Assembly (NCBI RefSeq): GCF_009649845.1
Contig: NZ_WJIE01000001.1
Coordinates: forward strand, 727,044 to 791,043
DNA from: Polyangium spumosum
GTDB lineage: Bacteria; Myxococcota_A; Polyangia; Polyangiales; Polyangiaceae
Reading direction: 5' to 3'
DNA: 64,000 nt
Part shown: positions 36,052 through 44,781 of the stretch, in pieces
Layout of the letters: every line of letters begins with the position of its first letter
Numbering within the stretch: the first letter of the stretch is position 1
The notes under the pieces: model-generated
Seen by the model: the letters and a program-made list of their open reading frames with translations, nothing else
The model's database searches: none
Told to the model about the DNA's origin: nothing
Made by a program: the position numbers and the translations under genes

Positions 36052-37037
36052 CGATACGCGCGGCCAAGGCGACGGCGCATCCGAACATCGCGCTGGCGAA
36101 ATACTGGGGGAAGCGGGCGGACGGCGTGAACCAGCCCGCGGTGCCGAGCCTCTCGGTGACACTCGCGGGCATGGCCACGACGACGACCGTGACCTTCGAT
36201 CCGGCGCTCGTGGAGGACACGTTCCTGCTCGGCGGCGCGCCGGCCGACGAGGGCCCGCGCGCGCGGGTGGTGAAGCTGCTCGATCGGGTGCGTCGCGCGG
36301 CGGGGTTCGAGACGCGGGCGCGTGTCGAGAGCAGCAACGACTTCCCGACGGCCTCGGGCCTCGCGTCGAGCGCGTCGGGCTTCTCGGCGCTCGCGCTCGC
36401 GGCGCTCGCGGCGGCGGGGCTCGACACGGATCCGGCGCGCGTGAGTGATCTCGCGCGAAGGATCTCGGTGAGCGCGGCGCGTTCGGCGTTCGGCGGGTTC
36501 GTGGAGCTGCCCGTGGGCAACCCCGGCGAGGGGGACCTCGCGGCGATCCCGATCGCGCCGGCGGATCACCTCGCGTTACGTGTCGTCGTGGCCGTGACGC
36601 GGGAAGGGCCGAAGGCCGTGGGCTCGACGGACGGCATGGAGCACACGGTCCGTACGAGCCCGTATTTTCCGGCGTGGGTCGCGTCCGCGCCCGCGCTCTG
36701 CGCCCGCGTGCGCGAGGCCGTGCTCCGGCGGGATCTCGAGGCGCTCGGCGTCGCCGCCGAGGAGAGCGCGCTCGCGATGCACGCGACGAGTATCGCCGCG
36801 CGGCCGGGGCTCATTTACTGGACCGGCGGGACGGTGGAGGCGCTCGAAGAGGTGCGACGCATGCGGGCGCGCGGGCTCGTCGCCTACGCGACGATCGACG
36901 CGGGACCTCACGTGAAGGTGCTGACGACGCCGGAGGACGAGCCACGCGTGACGGCCGCGCTCGCGGAGGTGCCGGGCGTGAAACGTACGATCGTCGCGTC
37001 GCCCGGCGAAGGCGCGCGGCTTTTGGAACGAACGTGA
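36048..37037 (+). CDS. mvaD: Diphosphomevalonate decarboxylase
   Basis: 329 residues from GTG 36048 (GTGA overlap). The N-terminal ANIALAKYWGKR-type signature reads HPNIALAKYWGKRADG. The ATP loop is FPTASGLASSASGFSAL, and the catalytic-site TDGMEHT and IDAGPHVKVL segments are present. It produces isopentenyl diphosphate with ATP use and loss of CO2. Its place between two kinases identifies the classical mevalonate pathway rather than the archaeal variant. Confidence 0.95.
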   Translation: MTIRAAKATAHPNIALAKYWGKRADGVNQPAVPSLSVTLAGMATTTTVTFDPALVEDTFLLGGAPADEGPRARVVKLLDRVRRAAGFETRARVESSNDFPTASGLASSASGFSALALAALAAAGLDTDPARVSDLARRISVSAARSAFGGFVELPVGNPGEGDLAAIPIAPADHLALRVVVAVTREGPKAVGSTDGMEHTVRTSPYFPAWVASAPALCARVREAVLRRDLEALGVAAEESALAMHATSIAARPGLIYWTGGTVEALEEVRRMRARGLVAYATIDAGPHVKVLTTPEDEPRVTAALAEVPGVKRTIVASPGEGARLLERT

Positions 37038-37942
37038 TCACGCGGGCGCCGGGCAAGATCGTCGTCTCGGGGGCGTACGCCGTCCTCGAAGGAGCACCCG
37101 CGCTCGTCGCGGCCGTCGATCGCTACGTGGTGGCGGACGAGAGCCACACGAGCGAGCTCGTGACGGAGGAGGTACACGCGGCGATCGACGCGGGCGTGCT
37201 CCGCCACGCGCCCGCGTTCGACGCGTCGGCCCTGCGCGCGCCGATGCCCGACGGCACGACACGCAAGCTCGGGCTCGGATCGAGCGCGGCGATCCTGGTC
37301 GCCTCGATCGGCGCGGCGCTCGCCGCGACGATCACGGACGAGGCGAAGCTCAGGAGCGTGGTCTTCCCGCTCGCGCTCGCCGCGCACCGGAAGGCCCAGC
37401 CACGCGGCAGCGGCATCGACGTCGCTTCGAGCGTGTTCGGCGGCGTCGTCGCGTGCCGGCTCGTGAAGGACGGGGCGCTCGACGTCGCGCCGTTTGCCTT
37501 GCCGCGCGGCGTCGTGCTCGAGGTCTTCGCCTGCCCCACGGCGGCGTCGACGGGCGCGCTCGTCGAGAAGGTGCAGGCCGTGCGCGCGCGGGATCCCGAG
37601 GTGTATCGGAAGCTGCTCGACGAGATCGCGGACGGCGCAAAGGCCGCGCTCGAAGCCGAGGACGCGGCGGGGTTCGTGCGAGCGATCGCGGCGCAGATCG
37701 ACACGCTCGCCGAGCTCGGCCGCGTGTCCGGCGCGCCCATCGTGGTCGACGACGTGGCCACGCTGCGCACGTTCGCGCGAGCGGAAGGCGCGAGCTTCGG
37801 GCCAAGCGGCGCAGGCGGCGGCGACATCGCCTTGTGGATCGGCCCCGCGCCCTCGTCCGCCGCCTTCCGCGAGCGGGCTGCCACGCTTCACCTCGAGCCC
37901 CTCGACACACGTATCGGCGCGCCCGGGCTCTCCGTCGGTTGA
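37034..37942 (+). CDS. Phosphomevalonate kinase-like GHMP kinase
   Basis: 302 residues from GTG 37034 (GTGA overlap). N-terminal APGKIVVSGAYAVLEGAPALVAAVDRYV, ATP loop KLGLGSSAAILVA, and C-terminal SGAGGGDIALWI are GHMP kinase motifs. The G-A-Y-A-V-L-E-G start is characteristic of phosphomevalonate kinases (ERG8 type), but the protein is shorter than the usual 340-450 residues. The missing step in the operon is exactly this one, so context strongly supports the call. Upper-pathway genes (HMG-CoA synthase and reductase, IPP isomerase) are not in the window. Confidence 0.88.
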   Translation: MITRAPGKIVVSGAYAVLEGAPALVAAVDRYVVADESHTSELVTEEVHAAIDAGVLRHAPAFDASALRAPMPDGTTRKLGLGSSAAILVASIGAALAATITDEAKLRSVVFPLALAAHRKAQPRGSGIDVASSVFGGVVACRLVKDGALDVAPFALPRGVVLEVFACPTAASTGALVEKVQAVRARDPEVYRKLLDEIADGAKAALEAEDAAGFVRAIAAQIDTLAELGRVSGAPIVVDDVATLRTFARAEGASFGPSGAGGGDIALWIGPAPSSAAFRERAATLHLEPLDTRIGAPGLSVG

Positions 37943-37993
37943 ACGATCCGAGCATCACCGGGCGACGGGGGCTAAGCTGCCGCGCTGATTCGT

Positions 37994-39082
37994 ATGACCG
38001 CGTCCCGCTTCGCCAACCTGCTCCGCCCCGAGCTCGCGGACCTCGCCGCGTACGTCCCGCACACGGGCGACTTCGAGATCCGGCTCGACGGCAACGAGGC
38101 CCCGCCGCTGCTCTCCCCCGACGCGCGCGCCGCCGTCGCGCAGGCGCTCGCGGCGGGCGCGCTCGAGCGGTACCCCGATCCACGAGCGACCGAGCTCCGC
38201 GAGGCGATCACGAGCCACGTGGGCGGCACGTCGGACGAGGTCCTCGTGGGCACGGGCTCGGACGAGGTGATCGCCCTCCTGCTCACCGCGCTCTCGCAGC
38301 CGCGCGCAGGCGCCGAGGCAGCGACGATCGTCACGCCGTCGCCGACGTTCGTGATGTACCGGCTCAGCGCGGCCGCCCGCGGCATCCGTGTCCACGAGGT
38401 CCCGCTCGACGATCGCTGGGACCTCGACGTCGCGCAGATGCGCGCGGCCATCACCTCGACGAACCCGAACATCGTCTTCCTCGCGTCGCCGAACAACCCG
38501 ACCGGGACGCGCATGTCCGAGGATCGCATCCGCGCCGTGATCGAAGCCGCGCCCGAAGCGCTCGTCGTGCTCGACGAGGCGTACGTCGCCTTCGCGCCCG
38601 CGAGTGTCGCGCACCTCCGCCACGCTTACCCGAACGTCGCCCTGCTCGGCACCGTCTCCAAGATCGGCTTCGCGGCGCTACGCGTCGGCTGGTTCGTGGG
38701 GCCGGCCGAGCTCGTCCGCGAGATCGACAAGGTCCGCCAGCCCTACAACCTGCCCACGCCCTCGCAGCGCGCCGCCACGCTCGTCCTCTGCGAGCTGCGC
38801 GCCGAGATCGAGCGCGTCGTCGCGCACGTCGTCGCGGAGCGCGAGCGCCTCGGCCGCGAGCTCGCGCGGCTCGGCTTCGGTGTGCCCCCGAGTGACGCGA
38901 ACTTCCTTTGGGTCGAAACGAAGCGGCCCGCGAAGGACGTGTTCGAGGGCCTCGCGGCGAACAAGATCCTCGTCCGGAGCTTCCACGCCCGCGGCGGTCG
39001 CCTCGCGAACCACCTGCGCATCACGATCGGCACACGCGAAGAGAACGACCGGCTGCTCGAGGTCCTCACGAGGTGGGCATGA
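37994..39082 (+). CDS. hisC: Histidinol-phosphate aminotransferase
   Basis: A 362-residue fold-type I PLP enzyme. It has NPNIVFLASPNNPTGT, the VLDEAYVAFA segment, and the PLP lysine in TVSKIGFAALRVGW (about residue 222), with Arg in the C-terminal NHLRITIGT. The N-terminal LAAYVPHTGDFEIRLDGNEAPP fits HisC. No other his genes are nearby, so a broader aromatic aminotransferase role cannot be excluded. A TAAGCT (37973-37978) 15 bp before the ATG may be the -10 box. It overlaps the next gene by 4 bp (ATGA). Confidence 0.9.
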   Translation: MTASRFANLLRPELADLAAYVPHTGDFEIRLDGNEAPPLLSPDARAAVAQALAAGALERYPDPRATELREAITSHVGGTSDEVLVGTGSDEVIALLLTALSQPRAGAEAATIVTPSPTFVMYRLSAAARGIRVHEVPLDDRWDLDVAQMRAAITSTNPNIVFLASPNNPTGTRMSEDRIRAVIEAAPEALVVLDEAYVAFAPASVAHLRHAYPNVALLGTVSKIGFAALRVGWFVGPAELVREIDKVRQPYNLPTPSQRAATLVLCELRAEIERVVAHVVAERERLGRELARLGFGVPPSDANFLWVETKRPAKDVFEGLAANKILVRSFHARGGRLANHLRITIGTREENDRLLEVLTRWA

Positions 39083-40230
39083 GCGGACGTGGACGGTCAC
39101 TCGCGCGTGGCGCCGCGCTCGTGTTGCTCGGCCTCACGGCGGGCTGCGGTGATCCGAAGGTGATCCGCGTCATCGATGGCGTGCCCACGGAGGGGCGGTT
39201 CATCGCGTACGAGGCGTACGCGTATTACGCCCGCGCCGCGGAGGCCGAAGCGCGCGGCGATCTACGGCTGGCGATCCTGCTCTACCGCGGCGCCGCCGAG
39301 CACGACGCGAAGAGCGTCGAGGTCTGGACCCGCCTCGGCGCCGCAGCGTGCGCCGATCCCGACGCGCGTGGCTCCGCCGGAGGCGCCTTCGAACGCGCCG
39401 AGGCGCTCGATCCGACCTACGAGCCCCTCGCCCGCGCGCGCGCCCGCTGCGCCGAGAAGATGGGCCGGCTCGACGAGGCGCTCGGGCACGCCGCCCGCGC
39501 CGTCGCCCTCGATCCAGGGCAGGACGAGGCCGTGTTGCTCTACGCCTCGTTGCTCGAGCGAAGAGGTCGCGTCACCGAGGCCGAGCGCTGGCTCGACGCC
39601 CTCGTCTTCGAGCGACCCACCTCCGTTCGAGGCTGGCTCGCCCGTTACGAGCTCGCGCTCCGACGCAACGACGCGGCCGCCGCCGAGCGAGCAGCCCGCG
39701 CCTTGCGAAGACGCGCGCCTCGCCATGCGGATCGGATCAGCGCCGAGGTGCCCGCGCTCGCGCCGCTCGCCGAGGTCGACGCGGCCCTGCGCTCCGGCGA
39801 CCTCGGCGCCGCCCGAAAGGCCGCTCTTCGCGCGCGCCTCCCCGCCCCCGAGCTCGCCGTCCGGGCCGCGGCCCTCGGCCTCGCGCCCCTCGCGCGCGAC
39901 CAGGCCGAGCTCGTCCTCGGCGCCGATCCTTCGTCGAGCTCCGCGCGGATCGCGCTCGCCGTCGCCGCGGATCTCGCGGGCGACGCGGCCCTCTTCGCGT
40001 CCGCGCTCGACGCCCCGAGGGACACGCTCGCCGCGGCCCCCTCCCCGCTCGCGCGCCTGCTCTTCGCCGATCTGCTCCTGCGACGCGCGGGCGCCGAGGC
40101 CGCACGCGCGTTCGCCGGCGCCGCCTCCGCGTCGTCCGACACATCGCCGAACGCAACACCCGATCCGCTGCTCGAAGCCGTCCGCAAGCGCGTGCGCGCT
40201 CGCCTCGCGCCCTCGGGCAAGGGCGCTTAG
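39079..40230 (+). CDS. TPR-repeat lipoprotein
   Basis: 383 residues from ATG 39079 in the hisC stop. The lipobox is LTAGC (C23). Tetratricopeptide-like repeats fill about residues 45-205 (AEAEARGDLRLAILLYRGAAEHDAKSVEVWTRLG, MGRLDEALGHAARAVALDPGQDEAVLLYASLLERRGR). The C-terminal half is an Ala-rich helical region. It is probably an envelope scaffold. The stop overlaps the convergent lipoprotein gene at 40227-40230. Confidence 0.8.
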   Translation: MSGRGRSLARGAALVLLGLTAGCGDPKVIRVIDGVPTEGRFIAYEAYAYYARAAEAEARGDLRLAILLYRGAAEHDAKSVEVWTRLGAAACADPDARGSAGGAFERAEALDPTYEPLARARARCAEKMGRLDEALGHAARAVALDPGQDEAVLLYASLLERRGRVTEAERWLDALVFERPTSVRGWLARYELALRRNDAAAAERAARALRRRAPRHADRISAEVPALAPLAEVDAALRSGDLGAARKAALRARLPAPELAVRAAALGLAPLARDQAELVLGADPSSSSARIALAVAADLAGDAALFASALDAPRDTLAAAPSPLARLLFADLLLRRAGAEAARAFAGAASASSDTSPNATPDPLLEAVRKRVRARLAPSGKGA

Positions 40231-41198
40231 CGTTCCTTCTCGGCTTCGGCCTTCTTCTCGGCTTCGGCCTTCTTCTCCGCGGCGGCCTTTTTCCTCGCCT
40301 CGGGGGTGTCCTTCTTCTCGTCGAACTCGAGCGTCAGGTCGACCGTGTTGTCGCCTTCCTTCAGCGTGATCCGCTGCTCGACGACCTTGTCGATCGACGG
40401 CAGGAACGCGCTCACGCGCACCTCGCCGCCCGCGGGGACGCCGGTGATCTCGTACTGCCCGTCGAGGCCCGTGACCGCGTGGGTCGCGTAGGCGAGCACG
40501 TAGACGTCGGCCGTGAGGAACGGGTTCGGCAGCTCGTCGCGGATCATGTAGTGCCCGGGCTCGAACGCGTAGAGCTTCACGGGCGCCCCGCCCGGAACGG
40601 CCACGAGCACGGCCTTCTTCGGCGCGCCGTCGAGGTACGGCATGTAGCTCTCGATCTTGTCGATGTTCGCGACCTCGAGGCGCTGCCCGAACGTCATCGC
40701 CACCGTGCGGCGCGAGAAGGCGCAGCCGTGGATGGTGACCTTCGCGGCCTCCTCGCGTGCCGGGACGAACCCCTTGTAACCCGTCACCGCGACGAGCACG
40801 TCGGCCGCCGCGCCCTCGAGCCCCACGCGGAAGAGCTTTCCGTAGGTCGCCGCGGCCTCGCCGCATTTGCCCGCGGGGAACGTGAAGCTCGTGCCCGGCG
40901 GCGCGTCGCCCTTGATGCGCACCGTGCCGCGCACCGTCGCCTTGGGGCCCTCGTACGGCGCTTCGTTCTTCGGGTTGATGACCTTGGTGATGTCGGCGTC
41001 GGCGCGCCCGATCCCGTTCGGGAACGCCCCCTTCGGCGCGGGAGCCGCTGCCGAGGCCTCGGGCTTCGCGGATCCCGGCGCTGCCGCTCCGTCGGTCCCG
41101 GGCTTCGTGTCGTGGTTCGGGGGAGCCGGGTTGTTCTGGCAACCCAGCGCAACGACGCAGGGGACGACGAGCAACCAGGCCATCGAAGTTCGGTTCAT
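40227..41198 (-). CDS. Lipoprotein with carboxypeptidase-regulatory-like / cupredoxin-like domains
   Basis: 323 residues from ATG 41198. The lipobox is ALGC (C20), then a Pro/Ala linker. The middle region (about 85-215) has KATVRGTVRIKGDAPPG, AGKCGEA and VTIHGCAFSRRTVAMTFGQRLEVANIDKIESYMPYL, which suggests a plastocyanin-like sandwich. The segment AVTGLDGQYEITGVPAGGEVRVSAFLP (about 250-275) is a carboxypeptidase regulatory-like (transthyretin-type) domain. The C-terminal 30 residues are an Ala/Glu/Lys repeat (KKAEAEKKAEAEKER). It lies downstream of the nuo operon, beyond a terminator. Function unknown. Confidence 0.72.
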   Translation of the reverse strand: MNRTSMAWLLVVPCVVALGCQNNPAPPNHDTKPGTDGAAAPGSAKPEASAAAPAPKGAFPNGIGRADADITKVINPKNEAPYEGPKATVRGTVRIKGDAPPGTSFTFPAGKCGEAAATYGKLFRVGLEGAAADVLVAVTGYKGFVPAREEAAKVTIHGCAFSRRTVAMTFGQRLEVANIDKIESYMPYLDGAPKKAVLVAVPGGAPVKLYAFEPGHYMIRDELPNPFLTADVYVLAYATHAVTGLDGQYEITGVPAGGEVRVSAFLPSIDKVVEQRITLKEGDNTVDLTLEFDEKKDTPEARKKAAAEKKAEAEKKAEAEKER

Positions 41199-41311
41199 CA
41201 CCCCGGACGTGGGCAAGCCCTGCGCCGCGCAGGATCGTGGCCGTTTCGAGGCAACACGTCGTTCACCGTGCCAACCGAGTTGTCGGATCATCATCAACCT
41301 CGTTGTCACTC

Positions 41312-41345
41312 CCCCGGCGATGCTGCGGCACAGCCATCGCCGGGG
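41312..41345 (-). terminator. Hairpin at the end of the nuo operon
   Basis: A perfect 11-bp inverted repeat (CCCCGGCGATG 41312-41322, CATCGCCGGGG 41335-41345) with a 12-nt loop lies about 50 bp past the nuoN stop. There is no T run, so termination may need Rho or the hairpin may stabilise the 3' end. Confidence 0.55.
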
Positions 41346-41392
41346 CAAGGGACCTTCGTTGTGGGGGAAGCGAGGAGCGCGGAGCGAGGCGT

Positions 41393-42925
41393 TCAGCGCG
41401 CGGCGAGGGCCGCCTCGACCGCCATCTGCAGCGACGTCGTCGGCCACAGGCCGAGCACGACCACGAGCACGCCGGAGACGACGAGCGCCGTCGCCACGTA
41501 CCCCGAGCGCATCGGCTTCGCGATGGGCGCGCCGGGCGCGGGCTCGCGCATGTACATGTAGACCATCACGCGCAGGTAGTAATACGCGGAGATCACGCTG
41601 TTCAAGAGCAGGATGACCGCCAGCGGGTAGAGCCCGGCGCCGATCGACGCCTTGACGATGTAGAGCTTGCCGAAGAAGCCCGCCGTCGGAGGCACGCCCG
41701 CGAGCGAGAGCAGGAAGAGCGAGAACGCGAAGCCCGCGGCCGGATGCCGCTTGCCCACGCCCGCGAGGTCCTCGTAGCTCACCGCCTCGGCGCCGCGGCT
41801 GCCCATCAGGATGAGCGCGCCGAACGCGCCCACGGTCGAGACGGTGTACGTGAGCAGGTAGAACATCACGCTGCCCTGCGCGTCGCCGCCCGCGCGCATC
41901 GTCGAGACGACGCCCACGAGCACGTACCCCGCGTGCGCGATGCTCGAGTACGCGAGCATGCGCTTGACCGACTCCTGCTGGCCCGCGATGAGGTTCGCCA
42001 CCGTCATCGTGAGCACCGCGAGCAGCGCGACGACCGGCGGCCAGCCCGCCGCCCACGACTCGAGCCCGCCCTCGCCGAAGCCACCGATGAGCACGCGGAG
42101 CATCGTCGCGAACGCCGCGCACTTCACCGCCACGGCCATGTAGGTCGTCGTCGGCGTCGGCGCGCCCTCGTAGGCGTCCGGCGTCCACATGTGGAACGGC
42201 ACCGCGCTCACCTTGAACGCGAGCCCCACGATGATGAGCGCCGCCGCCGTGATCACGAGCGCGAAGTTCGGCCCCTTGCCCGGCTGCGCGTTCGCGATCA
42301 CCTCGCGGATGCCCGCGAGATCCGTGTGCCCCGTCGCGCCGTAGAGCAGCGCCCCGCCGTAGAGCAGGAGCGCCGCCGCGAACGACCCGAGCAGGAAGTA
42401 CTTCACCGCCGCCTCGGTGCTGCGCAACGAGGCGCGGCGGAAGCCGACCATCGCGTACACGCCGAGCGACATCGTCTCGAGCCCGAGAAAGAGCGAGAGC
42501 AGATCCCCCGCGGCCGCGAGGATCATCGCGCCCACGGTCGAGAAGATGACGAGCGGGTAGAACTCGCCCCGATCGAGCCTGTGCTCCGGCAGGTAACCAC
42601 CCGCGAGCAGCGCGGCGAGCGCGCCGCCGAGGCAAAGCACGAACGAGAAGAACAGGGTGAAGCGGTCGACGATGATCCAGGGCGCGACCAGGTTCGCGCC
42701 CTCGAGCTTCTCCGGACCGACGAACCAGATCGCCGCGGCGAAGACGGCGCCCGCGAGCAGCGTCACCGCCGTGCCGAGCGAGAGCTCCGACGACGGCCCC
42801 GCGTCCCGATCGTCCGACGTCTCGTCGACGCGGCGCTTCGAGAACGCCTCCGCCACCATCAAGAGCAGGCCGCCGAGGCTGACGACGAGCAGCGGCGACA
42901 GACCGAGGAAGAGGCCGGAGTTCAC
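41393..42925 (-). CDS. nuoN: NADH-quinone oxidoreductase subunit N
   Basis: 510 residues from GTG 42925 (GTGA overlap with nuoM). It has about 13-14 transmembrane segments and is one of the three Mrp-antiporter-like proton channels in the membrane arm of complex I. Family stretches: FLGLETMSLGVYAMVGFRR, FKVSAVPFHMWTPDAYEGAPTP and KRMLAYSSIAHAGYVLVG, with the conserved channel Lys and Glu residues. It is the last gene of nuoEFJKLMN. Confidence 0.97.
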   Translation of the reverse strand: MNSGLFLGLSPLLVVSLGGLLLMVAEAFSKRRVDETSDDRDAGPSSELSLGTAVTLLAGAVFAAAIWFVGPEKLEGANLVAPWIIVDRFTLFFSFVLCLGGALAALLAGGYLPEHRLDRGEFYPLVIFSTVGAMILAAAGDLLSLFLGLETMSLGVYAMVGFRRASLRSTEAAVKYFLLGSFAAALLLYGGALLYGATGHTDLAGIREVIANAQPGKGPNFALVITAAALIIVGLAFKVSAVPFHMWTPDAYEGAPTPTTTYMAVAVKCAAFATMLRVLIGGFGEGGLESWAAGWPPVVALLAVLTMTVANLIAGQQESVKRMLAYSSIAHAGYVLVGVVSTMRAGGDAQGSVMFYLLTYTVSTVGAFGALILMGSRGAEAVSYEDLAGVGKRHPAAGFAFSLFLLSLAGVPPTAGFFGKLYIVKASIGAGLYPLAVILLLNSVISAYYYLRVMVYMYMREPAPGAPIAKPMRSGYVATALVVSGVLVVVLGLWPTTSLQMAVEAALAAR

Positions 42926-44781
42926 TGCGCCACCTTCCCTTCACCGCCGAGCGCCGCCTGCGAGTCCTCGCCGCCCGCTTCCTCGGCGGGCTTCTCCTTC
43001 TTGGGCATGCCCTTCAGGAACGCCGGCGAGAACGTGTCCTCGGGCAGGAGCTTCGCGTCCCGCTCGTCCGCGAACAGGATCGCCTGGCCCGATACGACCT
43101 TGTACTGGTTGTGGTGGAGCAGGATCGACTCCTTCATCCGATCGAGGAAGATCGAGGGGAAGAACCCGATGACGAAGATCATGAGCACGAAGGGCGCGAG
43201 CGCGAGCGACTCGCGCACCGTGAGGTCGGGCAGGTGCTTGTTCTTCGGGTTCGTGAGCGGCCCGAAGAACATCTTCTGGACCACGTAGAGCATGTAGACC
43301 GCCGCGAGGATCACGCCGGCCGCAGCGCCCACCGTGTGGATCCCGGCGAACTTGCCGAGCCGCTCGGACATGAACGTGCCCATGATGACGAGGAACTCGC
43401 CGATGAACCCGTTCGTCCCGGGAACGCCGACCGACGCGAACGTCACGATCAGGAAGACCACCGTGTAGATCGGCATCACCTTCGCGAGCCCGCCGAACTC
43501 GTCCACCTCGCGCGTGTGGCGCCGGTCGTAGATGACGCCGACGAGGAGGAAGAGCGCGCCCGTCGACACGCCATGGTTGACCATCTGCAGCACCGCGCCC
43601 TGCATGCCCGCCGGCGTCGCGCTGAAGAGCCCCAGCATCACGAAGCCGAGGTGCGCGACCGACGAGTACGCGACCAGGCGCTTCACGTCGCGCTGCTTCC
43701 ACGCGACCAGCGCGCCGTAGAGGATGCCGCCCAGGATCGCCACGCCCGCCAGGTTCGCCGACAGGTTCGACGCGGGCCCCGGGAAGAGCCCGATCGAGAA
43801 GCGCATGTACGCGTAGGTGCCGAGCTTCAGCATCACCGCGGCCAGGATCACCGAGCCACCCGTCGGCGCCTGCACGTGCGCGTCCGGCAACCAGGTGTGC
43901 ACCGGCCACATCGGCACCTTGATGAAGAACGCCAGCGAGAAGGCCCAGAAGCAGATGAGCTGCGCCTCCCTCGACAGGACGACGCGCGAGAGCGCGAGGT
44001 AGTCGAAGGTGAACTCACCCGTGAGCTTCTGGTGCGCCCACACGAGGTAGATGATCGCGGCCAGCATCAGCACCGAGCCGGCCATCGTGTAGAGGAAGAA
44101 CTTGATCGCCGCCTTCACGCGATCCGCGCCGCCCCAGACGCCGATCATGATGAACATCGGCACCAGCATCAGCTCCCAGAACACGTAGAACAGGAAGAGA
44201 TCGAGCGCGAGGAACGCGCCGATCATCCCGCCCTGCAGGAGCAGGAGCGCGAAGCAGAACTCCTTGATGCGCGTCTTGATCGAGCCGAACGACGCGTACG
44301 CCGCGATCGGCGTGACGAACGTCGTCAGGAGGACCAGCCACAGGCTGATGCCGTCGATCGCGACGTGGTAGCGGATGCCGAGGAAGGGCATCCAGTCCTT
44401 GATGTACTGGAAGTGCCAGCCCGCGGTCATCGGGACGGTGAGCAGCCAGAGCGACGCGACGAACCCGATGCCGAGCACCACGTAGGTGAAGCCGCGGAGC
44501 ACCGAGAGCATCTGGCGCGGGATGAACAGCACCGCCGCCGCGCCCACGATCGGCAGCGCGATCAGCAGGTTGAGCAGGTGCGGCCACTCGCCCGCGGCCT
44601 CGGCCGCCTGCGGCGCGCCTTCGGACGGCCAGAGCCAGATCACGAAGAGCGTGGTGAGGGCCGCGATGAAGCCGAGGCCGGCGCGTTGCTTCGTCGGCGC
44701 GTCGCCCCGCGGGACGAGCGCGCCGAGGATGCCCGCGCCGATCGCGGGCCAGTACTGGAAGACGAGATCGAGCGGGCTCAT
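42922..44781 (-). CDS. nuoM: NADH-quinone oxidoreductase subunit M
   Basis: 619 residues, somewhat longer than the E. coli subunit (509). The antiporter core is clear: HVAIDGISLWLVLLTTF, FYVFWELMLVPMF, WLPDAHVQAPTGGSVILAAVMLKLGTYA and KRLVAYSSVAHLGFVMLG. The extra length is an Ala/Glu-rich N-terminal loop (about 45-70) and an acidic/Lys C-terminal tail (GMPKKEKPAEEAGGEDSQAALG). ATG 44781 overlaps the nuoL stop by 4 bp. Confidence 0.97.
   Translation of the reverse strand: MSPLDLVFQYWPAIGAGILGALVPRGDAPTKQRAGLGFIAALTTLFVIWLWPSEGAPQAAEAAGEWPHLLNLLIALPIVGAAAVLFIPRQMLSVLRGFTYVVLGIGFVASLWLLTVPMTAGWHFQYIKDWMPFLGIRYHVAIDGISLWLVLLTTFVTPIAAYASFGSIKTRIKEFCFALLLLQGGMIGAFLALDLFLFYVFWELMLVPMFIMIGVWGGADRVKAAIKFFLYTMAGSVLMLAAIIYLVWAHQKLTGEFTFDYLALSRVVLSREAQLICFWAFSLAFFIKVPMWPVHTWLPDAHVQAPTGGSVILAAVMLKLGTYAYMRFSIGLFPGPASNLSANLAGVAILGGILYGALVAWKQRDVKRLVAYSSVAHLGFVMLGLFSATPAGMQGAVLQMVNHGVSTGALFLLVGVIYDRRHTREVDEFGGLAKVMPIYTVVFLIVTFASVGVPGTNGFIGEFLVIMGTFMSERLGKFAGIHTVGAAAGVILAAVYMLYVVQKMFFGPLTNPKNKHLPDLTVRESLALAPFVLMIFVIGFFPSIFLDRMKESILLHHNQYKVVSGQAILFADERDAKLLPEDTFSPAFLKGMPKKEKPAEEAGGEDSQAALGGEGKVAQ

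Noticed and set aside
33929..37942. Terpene biosynthetic gene cluster
   Set aside because: The operon holds only lower mevalonate-pathway enzymes and a prenyl synthase; no terpene cyclase, P450 or transporter is nearby.
40227..42944. Apparent 905-residue fusion of the lipoprotein with an upstream region
   Set aside because: The N-terminal two thirds is the shadow of nuoN in another frame. A lipoprotein signal starts cleanly at ATG 41198.
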